Source of the DNA: Thalassotalea profundi | GTDB taxonomy: Bacteria; Pseudomonadota; Gammaproteobacteria; Enterobacterales; Alteromonadaceae | DNA length: 64,000 bases | Reading direction: 5' to 3' | Assembly: GCF_014653195.1 (NCBI RefSeq) | Contig: NZ_BNAH01000007.1 | Coordinates: 124,263 to 188,262, forward strand | Part shown: positions 49,784 to 59,461 of the stretch, in pieces | Layout of the letters: every line of letters begins with the position of its first letter | Position numbering within the stretch: the first letter of the stretch is position 1 | The notes under the pieces: generated by a model | Database searches by the model: none | What the model was told of the DNA's origin: nothing | What the model saw: only the letters and a program-made list of their open reading frames with translations | Program-made: the position numbers and the translations under genes

Positions 49784-50429
49784 TTTCTGCCTTAGGGTGG
49801 GTTACCTCATCAACTTCATATTGCTTAAGGGTATGAAAACCACTATGTATTCGTGTAAAAATGGTAATTATACAAGCAAATGCAAATATGCTTGCTAATA
49901 ATGGGAAATGTTGTGGCCAAAGACAAAAAGCAATAAAAAGTGCTATGGTTTCTGTACCTTCGGTTAAGCCATTTAGATAGTAAAAACTTTTATATTTAAA
50001 TTGCGGCTTATCGAGTTTAAATTTTTCAGCAGCTATGGCAAAAGCTAAAAAACTAGAGCCAGTACCAATAAAAGTAGCTAATAAAATAGAGCCTACAATA
50101 GCGTTTTGCTCAGGGTTAGCAATGATAAAACCTAGTGGAATAGTTGCGTAAAATAAAAAATCTAGAGTTATATCTAAAAAGCCTCCTGCACTTGAACTTT
50201 GCTTTGCATAACGGGCGAGTGCGCCATCAAGACCATCTAATAGCCTGTTTAAAATAATTGCGGTAAGTGCGCCATACCATAATTGAAAAGCTAGTAAAGG
50301 CAAGGCTAACAATCCGATCAGAAAACCGATAACTGTAAGTTGGTTAGCCGTAATATTCCCTTTATGAATTAACGCAACAACAGGGATTAATATAGGTTTA
50401 ATAATAGGCGTAATGTATTTATCTAACAT
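49776..50429 (-). CDS. ynjF: CDP-alcohol phosphatidyltransferase, YnjF-like
   Basis: 217-residue membrane enzyme with six or so helices. The CDP-alcohol motif D-G-x2-D-G-x2-A-R-x8-G-x3-D-x3-D is complete from about residue 62 (DGLDGALARYAKQSSSAGGF, then LDITLD). It would transfer a phosphatidyl group from CDP-diacylglycerol to an unknown alcohol. Lies one base after the YnjD-like gene, as ynjF follows the ynjBCDE genes in E. coli, which supports the YnjF name. It is coupled to the sterol-desaturase-type gene by an 8-base overlap. Confidence 0.85.
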   Translation of the reverse strand: MLDKYITPIIKPILIPVVALIHKGNITANQLTVIGFLIGLLALPLLAFQLWYGALTAIILNRLLDGLDGALARYAKQSSSAGGFLDITLDFLFYATIPLGFIIANPEQNAIVGSILLATFIGTGSSFLAFAIAAEKFKLDKPQFKYKSFYYLNGLTEGTETIALFIAFCLWPQHFPLLASIFAFACIITIFTRIHSGFHTLKQYEVDEVTHPKAEND

Positions 50430-50430
50430 G

Positions 50431-51072
50431 CTAATGGCCTTGTGGGGTTAACGTAATAATTTTGCCGTTTGTAGCCTCGGCATCACTATGATCATGAGTA
50501 ACCATAATCGCAGGTAATTTATAGTGTTGAATTTGATCAAACACTAATTGACGAGTTTCAAGACGTAATTGCGTATCAAGTTTACTAAAGGGTTCGTCGA
50601 GTAAAATGGCTTTAGGTTTGCTTAAAAGCATGCGAAGCAAAGCGACACGTGCTTGTTGCCCGCCAGAAAGGCTGTCAGGGTGACGAGTTGCCATGCCAGT
50701 TAAGCCTACTTGTTCAAGCGCATGATCTATTTTTTCCAATCGCTGCTTTTTATTGCCATTAGGCATAGCAAAAGCAATATTGCCACCTACCGTTAAATGG
50801 GAAAATAATAACGCGTCTTGGTATAACACCCCAATATGGCGCAAATGGGTGGGTAAGTCGCTGATATTTGAACCATTTAACCATACTTCACCGTTGGCTC
50901 TGAAACTACTAGCGAGCGTACCCGTTAGCCAATTTAATAAACTTGATTTACCACTACCGGACGGCCCCATAATTGTGAGTATTTGGCCGCCATTAACTTG
51001 CTCGTTTAAGCTCAGTAATAATTGCCTTTGGCGAAATAATTGTAAATTCTTGATCTGTAAATATGACTGCAT
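50431..51072 (-). CDS. ynjD: ABC transporter ATP-binding protein, YnjD-like
   Basis: 213-residue cytoplasmic ABC ATPase. Walker A is MGPSGSGKSSLLN near residue 35, signature LSGGQQARVALLRM near 135, Walker B AILLDEPFSKLD and the switch His in VTHDHSDAEA. Sequence style is that of thiamine, iron or polyamine-type importers (CysA/FbpC-like but shorter, no TOBE domain). AAAGG precedes its ATG. It sits between the permease and the YnjF-like gene. Powers the importer made with the two upstream genes. Confidence 0.9.
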   Translation of the reverse strand: MQSYLQIKNLQLFRQRQLLLSLNEQVNGGQILTIMGPSGSGKSSLLNWLTGTLASSFRANGEVWLNGSNISDLPTHLRHIGVLYQDALLFSHLTVGGNIAFAMPNGNKKQRLEKIDHALEQVGLTGMATRHPDSLSGGQQARVALLRMLLSKPKAILLDEPFSKLDTQLRLETRQLVFDQIQHYKLPAIMVTHDHSDAEATNGKIITLTPQGH

Positions 51073-51081
51073 ATATAACCT

Positions 51082-52821
51082 TTAGCGATGTGCGCTTTTA
51101 TAAAATAGTTTAGGTAAAAGCCAAGCTAAGATGAAACCAATTAATGGCAAAGCCATTTGTATAATGGCATAAACAGCACTGGTGCGCCTACTTGCGCCAT
51201 TAGCTAAGGTAACCGCTTCAGTTGTGATAGTTGCTATACGCCCACCACCAACAAGTAAGGTTGGTAAATATTGGCCAAAACTGATGGCTAAGCCCAAGGC
51301 AGTTGCAATTAAAATGGGCGCAAATAGCTGTGGTAGTTTTATTTGTAAAAACACTTTGAATGGTTTGGCGCCAAGACTTGCTGCAACATGTGAAAAACGC
51401 CTATCTAAACGTCGATAACTCGCCGCTAATGATAAAAATACATAAGGTAACACAAAGAGAACATGGCTAAAAACCACACTGATATAAGCAGATGAATTAT
51501 TGGCTAATTGTTGTAACCACACTAGTCCGAATAAAAAAGCAATACTAGGTACTAATAATGGTAGGTAAATAATGAGACTCGTAAAATTAGAAATAGGCTT
51601 GCTATTTAATTGCTCTGACTCTAAGCATAGTAATGTGAGTAATATCGAAAAAATTGTGCTGATTATTCCAATAGTTAGCGTGTTAAACAATGGATTTACC
51701 ATTTGTACTGATGCACTTTGAAAATGAGAAAGTACGAATTGTTCAGGGATAACCGATGGAAATCGCCAAAACCCAGCAACTGACCACATTATAAGGCCTA
51801 TCAATGCTAATAAGATAAAGCTAATGACTAATATGGTTAATATATAGGTGGTTTTTTGCCAAAAAGCGCTATTGTATGCTCTTTTACCATTAGTGAGTTT
51901 ATCGCGAAAACTGTATTTTATTGCTGTTTCACCAGCTAACCATAGCACAAGTATGCAGCCAGTTAAGATGAGTTGTAATAATGCACCAGCTGATGCTTTT
52001 ATTCTAAGGGTTAGATCAACATCATTGAACCAATGCATAATAGCAACAGCGAGCGTAGGCGGTGTATTTGGGCCGAGTATAAGGGGCATCTCTACACTAG
52101 CACTAGCGTATGCGAGCACGGCTAATATAGGAAGCCGTAATAAGGGATACAGGTTAGGTAATATGACTTTAAAAAAAGCAGTCATTGGGTAGTAACCTAA
52201 ATTAAGCGCTACTTTATGTTGTTCTCGTAGTTTTTTCCCAAATTCTGGCTGTGCCAGTATGCCAAGTGCCATGAGTAGTAAAAAGGGCAATTCTTTTAAG
52301 GTTAAACCTAATATGATACTGATTCCCCATGGATCATGTGGAAATATCCCTGCGGGTGACAATTCCCAACCGCTAAGCCAAGGGGAAATTAATCGAGATA
52401 ACATTCCAGAAGGTGCGATAATAAAACCAATAGCAATCGCGGCGGCGGCATGTGGAATCACCAAAATAGGACTAAGTATGCGTTGAATATAATCAAGCCA
52501 AGCTGTATTAAAAAATGCGGCAAGGATCAGTAAGGTCATAACAAAGGCGAGTAATGTGCTAACTAAACCTGTTGCCACACTTAACAGCATCATTGTACTT
52601 AAACCTGGTGTTTGCCAAAGAGCACGAAAACCTTCTAACCCAATAGTGTATTGGTTAAGTGCAGGAGCCCAGCCAAATGCAGGCAGTATTACCGCAATTA
52701 GGCCACCTAATACGGGAATGATTAAAAGAGCAAGTAAAAAACGAGGGCTAAGTTTTACTATATGGGTAAACCAATCTGCTTTGTGGTGCAGTATGTCCAT
52801 CTGTTTAGCAATAAAATTCAT
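51082..52821 (-). CDS. ynjC: ABC transporter permease, double-length YnjC-like
   Basis: 579 residues, about 12 transmembrane helices, made of two fused permease modules (about 1-300 and 320-579) like ThiP/FbpB and YnjC. EAA-loop-like segments (VALNLGYYPMTAFFKVILP and HVAASLGAKPFKVFLQIKLP) contact the ATPase. ATG overlaps the substrate-binding gene stop by 4 bases (ATGA), so the two are coupled. Substrate not predictable. Confidence 0.9.
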   Translation of the reverse strand: MNFIAKQMDILHHKADWFTHIVKLSPRFLLALLIIPVLGGLIAVILPAFGWAPALNQYTIGLEGFRALWQTPGLSTMMLLSVATGLVSTLLAFVMTLLILAAFFNTAWLDYIQRILSPILVIPHAAAAIAIGFIIAPSGMLSRLISPWLSGWELSPAGIFPHDPWGISIILGLTLKELPFLLLMALGILAQPEFGKKLREQHKVALNLGYYPMTAFFKVILPNLYPLLRLPILAVLAYASASVEMPLILGPNTPPTLAVAIMHWFNDVDLTLRIKASAGALLQLILTGCILVLWLAGETAIKYSFRDKLTNGKRAYNSAFWQKTTYILTILVISFILLALIGLIMWSVAGFWRFPSVIPEQFVLSHFQSASVQMVNPLFNTLTIGIISTIFSILLTLLCLESEQLNSKPISNFTSLIIYLPLLVPSIAFLFGLVWLQQLANNSSAYISVVFSHVLFVLPYVFLSLAASYRRLDRRFSHVAASLGAKPFKVFLQIKLPQLFAPILIATALGLAISFGQYLPTLLVGGGRIATITTEAVTLANGASRRTSAVYAIIQMALPLIGFILAWLLPKLFYKSAHR

Positions 52822-54092
52822 AGGCTTATTCCATAACGTGTTTGCCAGCCTTCAATAATTGCTTTTACCCAATCAGGGTGTGGTTCACTTAAGGTACGCT
52901 TAATACTATTAAACGGTAATGCACTAGGATGAGGTAATTGAACTTTAAATAATTCTTGTTGTTGATCATCGAGCGTTGACTGAATAAGAACTGAGCTATC
53001 TCCCCACACATTCTGTTTTTGCTTGTGTGCTTGAGCTATAGGACTAAGCAAAAAATTAGCGACAATTTGTGCGCTAGCTTGATGTGTTGCGTTATAAGGT
53101 ATTGCGACAAAATGGGTGTTACTTAAGCTGCCATCAGACATAGCATAGCTACGAATGCTTTGGGGTAAGTCAAAACGCTTTACTGCTGCTGGTACTGTCG
53201 GTGCTGAAAAAGTAAAAGCTAAACTAAGCTCGGTATCATCAACTAAACGGCGCATTTGCTCGCCACTTTGAGGAAAGTGTTTGCCATTTCGCCAAAGTAC
53301 GGGGTGTAGTTTATTTAAAAAACTCCATAAAGGGTTAAGTATCAATGCTTTATTTTGCTTTGTTACTGGAGTGTACAATTGTGATTTCAATTCAGTAGCA
53401 CTTTTTTGATGCAGTATCACTAAAACGTATTTTAAAAAACTCAATCCGAGAAAATCCGGTGGCTTTGGATAACTAAATCGGCCGGTATTCTTTGCACTCC
53501 AACTTAAAAGTTCAGATAAAGTACTTGGTGGGTTTTGGGTGGATAAATTGTCGTAATAAAAAGTGAGGGCGGCTTGCCCCCAAGGTGCTTCCATTCCTTG
53601 TGTAGGTATACCAAAATCAAAATTAACGGCAGGGTTATTTTCAGGATCGGTATATTGAAAGTTAGGTAGCTTGTTGGCCCATTGTTTTAGTAACAAAGCA
53701 TGTTCACTCATGGTGGCAAAATTTGCCCCGTTAATCCACACTAAATCAACACTTCCTTGGCTGTGATTGTTTGCTGATTTTTCTGCTAATACTCGGCTGA
53801 CAGCTTCGCTAGTATCAGTTAGTTTTACATGATGTAAATTAATATTGTAAAGCGTTTTAACTTGTTGCCCAGCCCATTGAATATAGGCATTAATTTGAGG
53901 ATCACCGCCCCATGCATAAAAGTAAACGTCTTGATTTTTACCTAAACTTTCAATATGTTGCCATCGATTTGTTAATTCAGTGCTAGCAATGCTATTGAAA
54001 CTGATCGTTAAACTTAATGTTAAAGGGAAGCAAAATGCGACACAAAAGAAGCTGTTTCGCATTAGCTGTTGCCAGTCGGTACTAGAGAGCAT
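52818..54092 (-). CDS. ynjB: ABC transporter substrate-binding protein, YnjB-like
   Basis: 424-residue periplasmic binding protein with an N-terminal signal peptide (about residues 10-38, FFCVAFCFPLTLSLTISFNSI). Blocks DVYFYAWGGDPQINAYIQWAG, GSVDLVWINGANFATM and TQGMEAPWGQAALTFYYD follow the YnjB/thiamine-iron class of solute-binding proteins (cluster D). Start at 54092 overlaps the DUF547 gene by 11 bases; a downstream ATG at 54062 is possible. It delivers ligand to the YnjCD-like pair. Ligand unknown. Confidence 0.88.
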   Translation of the reverse strand: MLSSTDWQQLMRNSFFCVAFCFPLTLSLTISFNSIASTELTNRWQHIESLGKNQDVYFYAWGGDPQINAYIQWAGQQVKTLYNINLHHVKLTDTSEAVSRVLAEKSANNHSQGSVDLVWINGANFATMSEHALLLKQWANKLPNFQYTDPENNPAVNFDFGIPTQGMEAPWGQAALTFYYDNLSTQNPPSTLSELLSWSAKNTGRFSYPKPPDFLGLSFLKYVLVILHQKSATELKSQLYTPVTKQNKALILNPLWSFLNKLHPVLWRNGKHFPQSGEQMRRLVDDTELSLAFTFSAPTVPAAVKRFDLPQSIRSYAMSDGSLSNTHFVAIPYNATHQASAQIVANFLLSPIAQAHKQKQNVWGDSSVLIQSTLDDQQQELFKVQLPHPSALPFNSIKRTLSEPHPDWVKAIIEGWQTRYGISL

Positions 54093-54903
54093 TTAACGCC
54101 CAATTATAATCTAAAAACTTTACTTTCATTTTGTTTGCTTTTAGTAAGTTTTCCTGAGTCTGTGTTAATTTGAGCGCTTCAGAATAATGTAAAAAAAACT
54201 GTTGCACAGTCTTTGTTCCTTTAAAGTCTTTTTCAAAATCGCCACTGTACCATTTAAATATTGAAGATACACTGAGGGTATTTCCTTGTATTTTATTACG
54301 GCGAGTATCTAATAAAAAACGAATTGTTTGCGCATGTAACTGAACGTCCAATTTATCTTCAGTATAAGCTTCTTCACGCAGAGCAGGGCAACCAATACTT
54401 GCACAATTAACGGCAAAGTGAATTCGCGGATCATTATATCGTTCACTACCACGAATTAACTTATGTTCAATATCGTCAAGACTACGTGTTTTACCTAATA
54501 AAGGTATAAATTTTTTGCTCCATGGTGAACTAAAAAAACTGCCTAATTCTTTGATTGATTTAAGAGAAATTCCTTTATCATTTATTAGATTAGAAACAAT
54601 TAACTCAACTGTCCATGCATTATATGCATTGATGAGAAAAGCCAATTGCTTTGCTTTACCCCAGCCATCAAATTCAGCTTGTGTTATCGCAGTTAATAAG
54701 TCCAAATAGGCTTTAAGTTCAGTCTCTTTACTTTTTATTCCAGTGTAGTCAACTGCTGTGCTGTGATTATCGTTACTAACGACTACATGCATACTAAGTA
54801 AAGTGTTCCAGCCTTTGTGTATGTTTTGTGCGTGGCTGGTAAACGACACTATTATCAATACTAGGCTCAGTAAAATTACAGGCTTTATAAATAATTTAAG
54901 CAA
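54082..54903 (-). CDS. DUF547 domain exported protein
   Basis: 273 residues, Sec signal at about 1-25 (ending SHAQ). DUF547 core: AFLINAYNAWTVELI near residue 87, FSSPWSKKFIPL, HFAVNCASIGCPALREEAY near 160 with two invariant cysteines, and FKWYSGDFEKDF. Periplasmic protein of unknown function, often near oxidoreductases and lipid genes. Only one base after the VTT/MerA-like gene, and 11-base overlap with the YnjB-like gene. Confidence 0.88.
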   Translation of the reverse strand: MLKLFIKPVILLSLVLIIVSFTSHAQNIHKGWNTLLSMHVVVSNDNHSTAVDYTGIKSKETELKAYLDLLTAITQAEFDGWGKAKQLAFLINAYNAWTVELIVSNLINDKGISLKSIKELGSFFSSPWSKKFIPLLGKTRSLDDIEHKLIRGSERYNDPRIHFAVNCASIGCPALREEAYTEDKLDVQLHAQTIRFLLDTRRNKIQGNTLSVSSIFKWYSGDFEKDFKGTKTVQQFFLHYSEALKLTQTQENLLKANKMKVKFLDYNWALNAL

Positions 54904-54904
54904 A

Positions 54905-57070
54905 TCAACCTCTACGCCATGCGTGATACTTTTGCAGCAGATTTAATAGGGTTTCTGGTGCATGATTACGCTTCCATTCACCCGCGGCATATTTATTCCC
55001 TTCAGCCCATGTAGGATAGCTGTGAATGGTACCTAGTATCTTGTTAAGTCCTAAACCATGCTTCATAGCAAGTACAAATTCAGCAATTAAATCGCCTGCA
55101 TGCTCTGATATAACCGTTACCCCTAGAATTTTATCTTTGCCTTTAGGGGTGATGACTTTAATAAAGCCTTTAGTTGCACTATCGGTAATTGCTCTATCGA
55201 GCTCTTCAAACTCAAAACGAGTTACTTCAAAGTCAATACCTTTGTCTAAGGCTTCCTGTTCATTAATACCAACACGAGCTACCTCTGGATCGATAAAGGT
55301 CGTCCATGGGATCACGCGGTAATCAACTTTAAATTTTTTAAGGTGGCCAAATAAAGCATTTACAGCTGCGTACCAACCTTGATGAGCGGCAACATGAGTA
55401 AATTGAAAAGGTCCAACAATGTCACCCGCGGCAAAAATGTTAGGGTATAAGGTTTCCAAATATTCGTTAGTTACAATAGTGCGATCAGTTTCAATTCCTA
55501 ACTCTTCTAACCCATAGCCTTCAAGACGAGCACTTCGTCCAACGGCACATAAAAGTTCATCGTATTCGATAGATAATTCTTCATTATTTCCTTCGTTAAG
55601 ACGTTTAACAATTATATATTTTTTTCCTTCACGCGTTTCGCAACGTAATGCTTGATGTGAGGTTAAAATATTAACGCCACTTTCAGTTAATGCTTCATGA
55701 GCAAAGGTAGAGACTTCAACATCTTCTTTGATCATGATGCGTTCAGCCATTTCAATTTGTGTCACATAAGAGCCTAAACGCGAAAAGCTTTGTGCTAATT
55801 CACTACCAATAGGGCCACCGCCTAGTACAACAAGCTTTTTAGGGGCTTGGTCGAATGTAGCAAACTTAGTCCATAATGTATCGCTGGTGACATAACCTGT
55901 TTCTTCAATACCTGGTAAAGGAGGAACGAAAGGTCTTGCACCTGTGGCGATAACAATGGTACGCGCAGTTAATGTTTGTGTGCCACCATCGTTGCATTTA
56001 ATTTCTACGGTCCATGGGTCAATTAATTTACCGTAACCTTTTACCACATCTACCCCTAAATTGGTGTAGCGTTCTACACTATCGTGTGGAGCAATATCAG
56101 CAATTACTTTATGAACGCGTGCCATTACCTTTTTGAAGGAAAAGTGTGGCGTAGAGTTTTCTAGGCCATAGTGTTCACCGTTTCTAATTTGTTCAGCGAT
56201 TTTAGCACTTTTTATAATTGCTTTGCTGGGTACACATCCATAATTTAAACAATCACCACCCATTTCTCCAGCTTCAATAAGTGTCACTTTTGCTTTGACT
56301 GCAGCGGCAATATAACTGGTAACAAGGCCACCTGCACCAGCGCCTATAACAATCATGTTTCGGTCGAATTTTTTAGGCTTAGTGTAGTTTTTATAAACAC
56401 GTTGCTTTTTAAATAGGTTTAAAATAGCTTTTGCTATTAATGGAAAAAAGCCTAATAACGCAAAAGATACAATAAGGTTAAATGATAGTATTCCAGATAA
56501 ACTTTCAATTTGTGCAAGCTGAGTACCAGCATTAACAAAAACAAAGGTGCCAGCTAACATACCAATTTGACTGACCCAATAAAAAGTCCATGACTTTATT
56601 GCTGTGACGCCCATTAATAAATTAATTAAAAAGAATGGAAATACCGGTACTAAACGTAAGGTAAATAAATAAAATGCACCTTCCTTTTCAACACCTGTAT
56701 CAATTGCCCCAAGGCGATCGGGAAAACGTTGTTTGATTAGATTACGTAGCAAGTAACGCGATACTAAAAATGCGAGTGTTGCACCTATACTTGACGCAAA
56801 AGAAACGATAATTAAACCTTCTAGCAAGCCAAATAATGCACCGGCTGCTAGCGTTAAAATAGCGGCACCAGGTAAAGAAAGGGCTGTTACTACTACGTAA
56901 AGTAAAAAGAAAGACCCAATGACTAATATCGGTGACTGCTCACGCCACAAACTAAACTGATCCATAGAGCCTTTTAGCCCGTCAAGTGTAAGTAACTGAT
57001 GTAGCTCAAAATAAAAAAATAGGCTTATCGTAATGGCTGCAACGGATAATAATAATAATTTTTTAATCAT
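54905..57070 (-). CDS. Fusion of VTT (TVP38/DedA-like) membrane domain and MerA-like FAD disulfide oxidoreductase
   Basis: 721 residues. Residues about 1-220 form a VTT/TVP38-TMEM64 membrane domain with about six helices (LSLPGAAILTLAAGALFG, the family Gly-rich stretch, near 65). Residues about 236-720 are a class I pyridine-nucleotide disulfide oxidoreductase: FAD motif MIVIGAGAGGLVTSYIAA, redox disulfide GGDCLNYGCVPSK with Cys274 and Cys279, NAD(P) motif LVVLGGGPIGSELAQS, GD motif NIFAAGDIVG and a C-terminal His (TIHSYPTWAE). It lacks the C-terminal Cys pair of true mercuric reductase, so it is not expected to reduce Hg2+. It may reduce a membrane or periplasmic disulfide or a lipophilic substrate. 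It starts 20 bases after the TonB receptor stop. Confidence 0.9.
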   Translation of the reverse strand: MIKKLLLLSVAAITISLFFYFELHQLLTLDGLKGSMDQFSLWREQSPILVIGSFFLLYVVVTALSLPGAAILTLAAGALFGLLEGLIIVSFASSIGATLAFLVSRYLLRNLIKQRFPDRLGAIDTGVEKEGAFYLFTLRLVPVFPFFLINLLMGVTAIKSWTFYWVSQIGMLAGTFVFVNAGTQLAQIESLSGILSFNLIVSFALLGFFPLIAKAILNLFKKQRVYKNYTKPKKFDRNMIVIGAGAGGLVTSYIAAAVKAKVTLIEAGEMGGDCLNYGCVPSKAIIKSAKIAEQIRNGEHYGLENSTPHFSFKKVMARVHKVIADIAPHDSVERYTNLGVDVVKGYGKLIDPWTVEIKCNDGGTQTLTARTIVIATGARPFVPPLPGIEETGYVTSDTLWTKFATFDQAPKKLVVLGGGPIGSELAQSFSRLGSYVTQIEMAERIMIKEDVEVSTFAHEALTESGVNILTSHQALRCETREGKKYIIVKRLNEGNNEELSIEYDELLCAVGRSARLEGYGLEELGIETDRTIVTNEYLETLYPNIFAAGDIVGPFQFTHVAAHQGWYAAVNALFGHLKKFKVDYRVIPWTTFIDPEVARVGINEQEALDKGIDFEVTRFEFEELDRAITDSATKGFIKVITPKGKDKILGVTVISEHAGDLIAEFVLAMKHGLGLNKILGTIHSYPTWAEGNKYAAGEWKRNHAPETLLNLLQKYHAWRRG

Positions 57071-57090
57071 GTTGGGATTTAAACCTATCT

Positions 57091-59461
57091 TTAGAAGTTA
57101 TGAGTAAGTGTTAGTTTGGCGTTAATTGGTAACTCAGGAAAAACGAGAGTTGCACCAAAGTAACCACCTTCAAATACCGGACGCCAATTTTTTTGATTGG
57201 TAATGTTATTGATATCTAGCCGTAAGCTGGTTGTATCTGTAAAAGTATAGCGAGTATTTACATTAAGCGTGTATTGATCACGTATATTGACTGTTGCTAA
57301 AAAGTCTAACGGGTAACTGTTAGTAAATAGTCCTGAAAAGCCAGCTTGCCATTTTGAGTTAATTGAATAACTACCATTGATACTTATTGATTGCTCAGGT
57401 ATACCTTGTACTTGTCTGTTTGAAGGCGAAAATACGGTATAATTTGGTGCGCCAATATTATTTCCAACAATAATGTCAGGGCGAGAGTTATCAAAGGCAT
57501 CAGCAACTTGAGCAGAATCTTGGCTACTGCTTGAATTATCGTATTTTGCGTTAATATAACTGTAACCAGCACTAAACCAATAAGGATAAGCGTCGTAAAA
57601 TACTTGAGATTCAAAGCCTTCTGTGCGAATACCTGTATTACTACCATCTCTATTACGTAAGCTACGGCGTTGGCTAAATAAAGCGCCGTCAGCATACCAA
57701 TCGCTGTCTGTAGGTATATATTTTAAGCCAAATTCCACTAGCGTATTTTCAGTCGCAAAGTTTTGGGCACTGATGGTATTATCGCTACTTAGAGTATTAC
57801 CACCTGCCATACTATTAGATGTTGCTTCGTTGTAACTGGCTGCGCCATAAAGGGTCAAGTCATTATCAATACTATAATTAAAACTCAGTTGGGCAGAATG
57901 CAGTGTCTCATTAATCGTATCGCTTGCTGCTATTTGATTGACTGGAGCAATAGGATCTCGTGCTTTGACGTCATAAAAATCAATACGATAACCAATGTTT
58001 GTTCTTAGGTCGTCGCTCCACTGAGAGTCTTGCTGAATGGCAACTCCTGTTTGCCATGATCTTGAGTCTGTTGTGTCTGATAAATTAAAATCACCGCTAC
58101 CATCATTATTAATATCATATTGCCCACCAGGTGATACAAATACGCCAGGGCGTAACTCAACTAAACGTGCTTGCTGATCTAGCGTTAATGGTATTCGACG
58201 ATTAGTAATAGGCCCTGTTAAGTCAATCGGTAGATCAGCTTCAGTGGTAAATTGGCTATAACCTAATACCTAATACCTTGTTATAGCGTAGATCAAAGGC
58301 AAAAATGCTTTGTTGTTTGTTATCCCATTGATAAGTCAATTCTGTACGATTTTGAGCCGTATCAGCACCATCAATAATTTCAACAAAGCTATTTTGTGCT
58401 ATTTCTTCTCGTTGTAGATGTTGAAAGTAACTGATGTTTTTAATGGAACTATTATCGGACAGTTCGCGCTTGTATATACTATGAATTAAATAAGTTGTTG
58501 CTTTGTTTATATTATCGGGATCGGTGAGTACATTACTTCGATCAATTTGTACTTGCCCCGTAGGCGAGATGATAGCCCCTGCTTTGGGTACTGTACTGCC
58601 ATTTTGCTGGACACCTTGGCCGGTAATATATAAACCATTATCAATTAATGCTTGAGTAGGGCGGTTAATACCGGCGTTGTCAGTAAATTTAACGTGGTAT
58701 AATTCAACGTTAATGTCCCAGCTGTTTTTATTATCAGGTAATATTTGTAGTGCCGCAAATAGGCTATCACTTTGTGTACCCGAAAAGTCGTAAAAACTGC
58801 CATTATCTATATGCTCAGCACTTACTCTAAACGCTATTTCGTCTTTAACAATGGGGGTATTAAAATCTATAGCAGTACGGTATTTATCCCAACGACCTGC
58901 TGATAAGCTTAACTTCCCATGACTGCTCTCAGTTGATGCTTTTTTAGAGTGTAAATTGACAAATCCGCCATTACGCTGACTTGAACCAAACAATACTGGA
59001 GGGGCACCTTTTACAATATCTATTTGCTCTACAGCATTAAATGATAGTGGAACACCAAAACCATTGTTACCTGCTTGACGACGAGTACCATCTTGAAATA
59101 GTTCACCTAATTGACCACGAATTGTAGGTAAACTTGGTGCGCCAAAGCCACTTGCGGAGTATGTATTTGGGCTTACTGCAAGTACGTCTTGTAATGTCGT
59201 AATATTAAGTTGCTCAATTAATTGATTTGAAATAGGAGTAACAGAACGAGCAATATCTTTTAACGCTAAATGATCACCAAAGGGACCATCAACACTAGAA
59301 TCTTTAATTGATAAACCTTGAGATTTTATAATCTGACCAGCGATTTCTATTCTTTCAATATCATCATTCGTAATTTTAGTTTTATGTTCTTGGGCAGCAT
59401 AAGCCACATGGGGTATTTCTATGATGGCTGCTAAAGATAAAGTTATGTATGCAAGTTTCAA
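57091..59461 (-). pseudogene. TonB-dependent outer-membrane receptor, broken by a 7-bp tandem duplication
   Basis: The N-terminal part (59461-58256, 401 residues) has a signal peptide, a plug domain and the first strands. It ends in a stop at 58256, just after a tandem cctaata at 58262-58275. Removing one 7-bp copy restores one frame to 57091 with no stop, reading NKVLGYSQFTTEADLP across the join, giving about 787 residues. The C-terminal frame runs on with beta-barrel strands and ends in an aromatic residue (LTLTHNF). It resembles ferric-siderophore receptors (SVDGPFGDH, IRGQLGELFQDGTRRQ, VEQIDIVKGAPPVLFGSS). Start is TTG at 59461; no upstream ATG is in frame. Stop lies 20 bases from the next gene of the cluster. 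Confidence 0.88.
58261..58277. repeat. 7-bp tandem repeat (two copies of cctaata) causing the receptor frameshift
   Basis: Plus-strand 58262-58268 and 58269-58275 are identical cctaata, with a partial third cc. On the coding strand this reads TATTAGG twice. One copy gives the intact reading frame. Two copies shift it by +1 and reach TAG at 58256. Confidence 0.85.

Noticed and set aside
57384..57858. Reading frames in other frames or strands inside the TonB receptor, and the C-terminal half treated as a separate 255-residue gene
   Set aside because: They overlap the real receptor frame. The C-terminal half has no real start and joins the N-terminal half when one 7-bp copy is removed.
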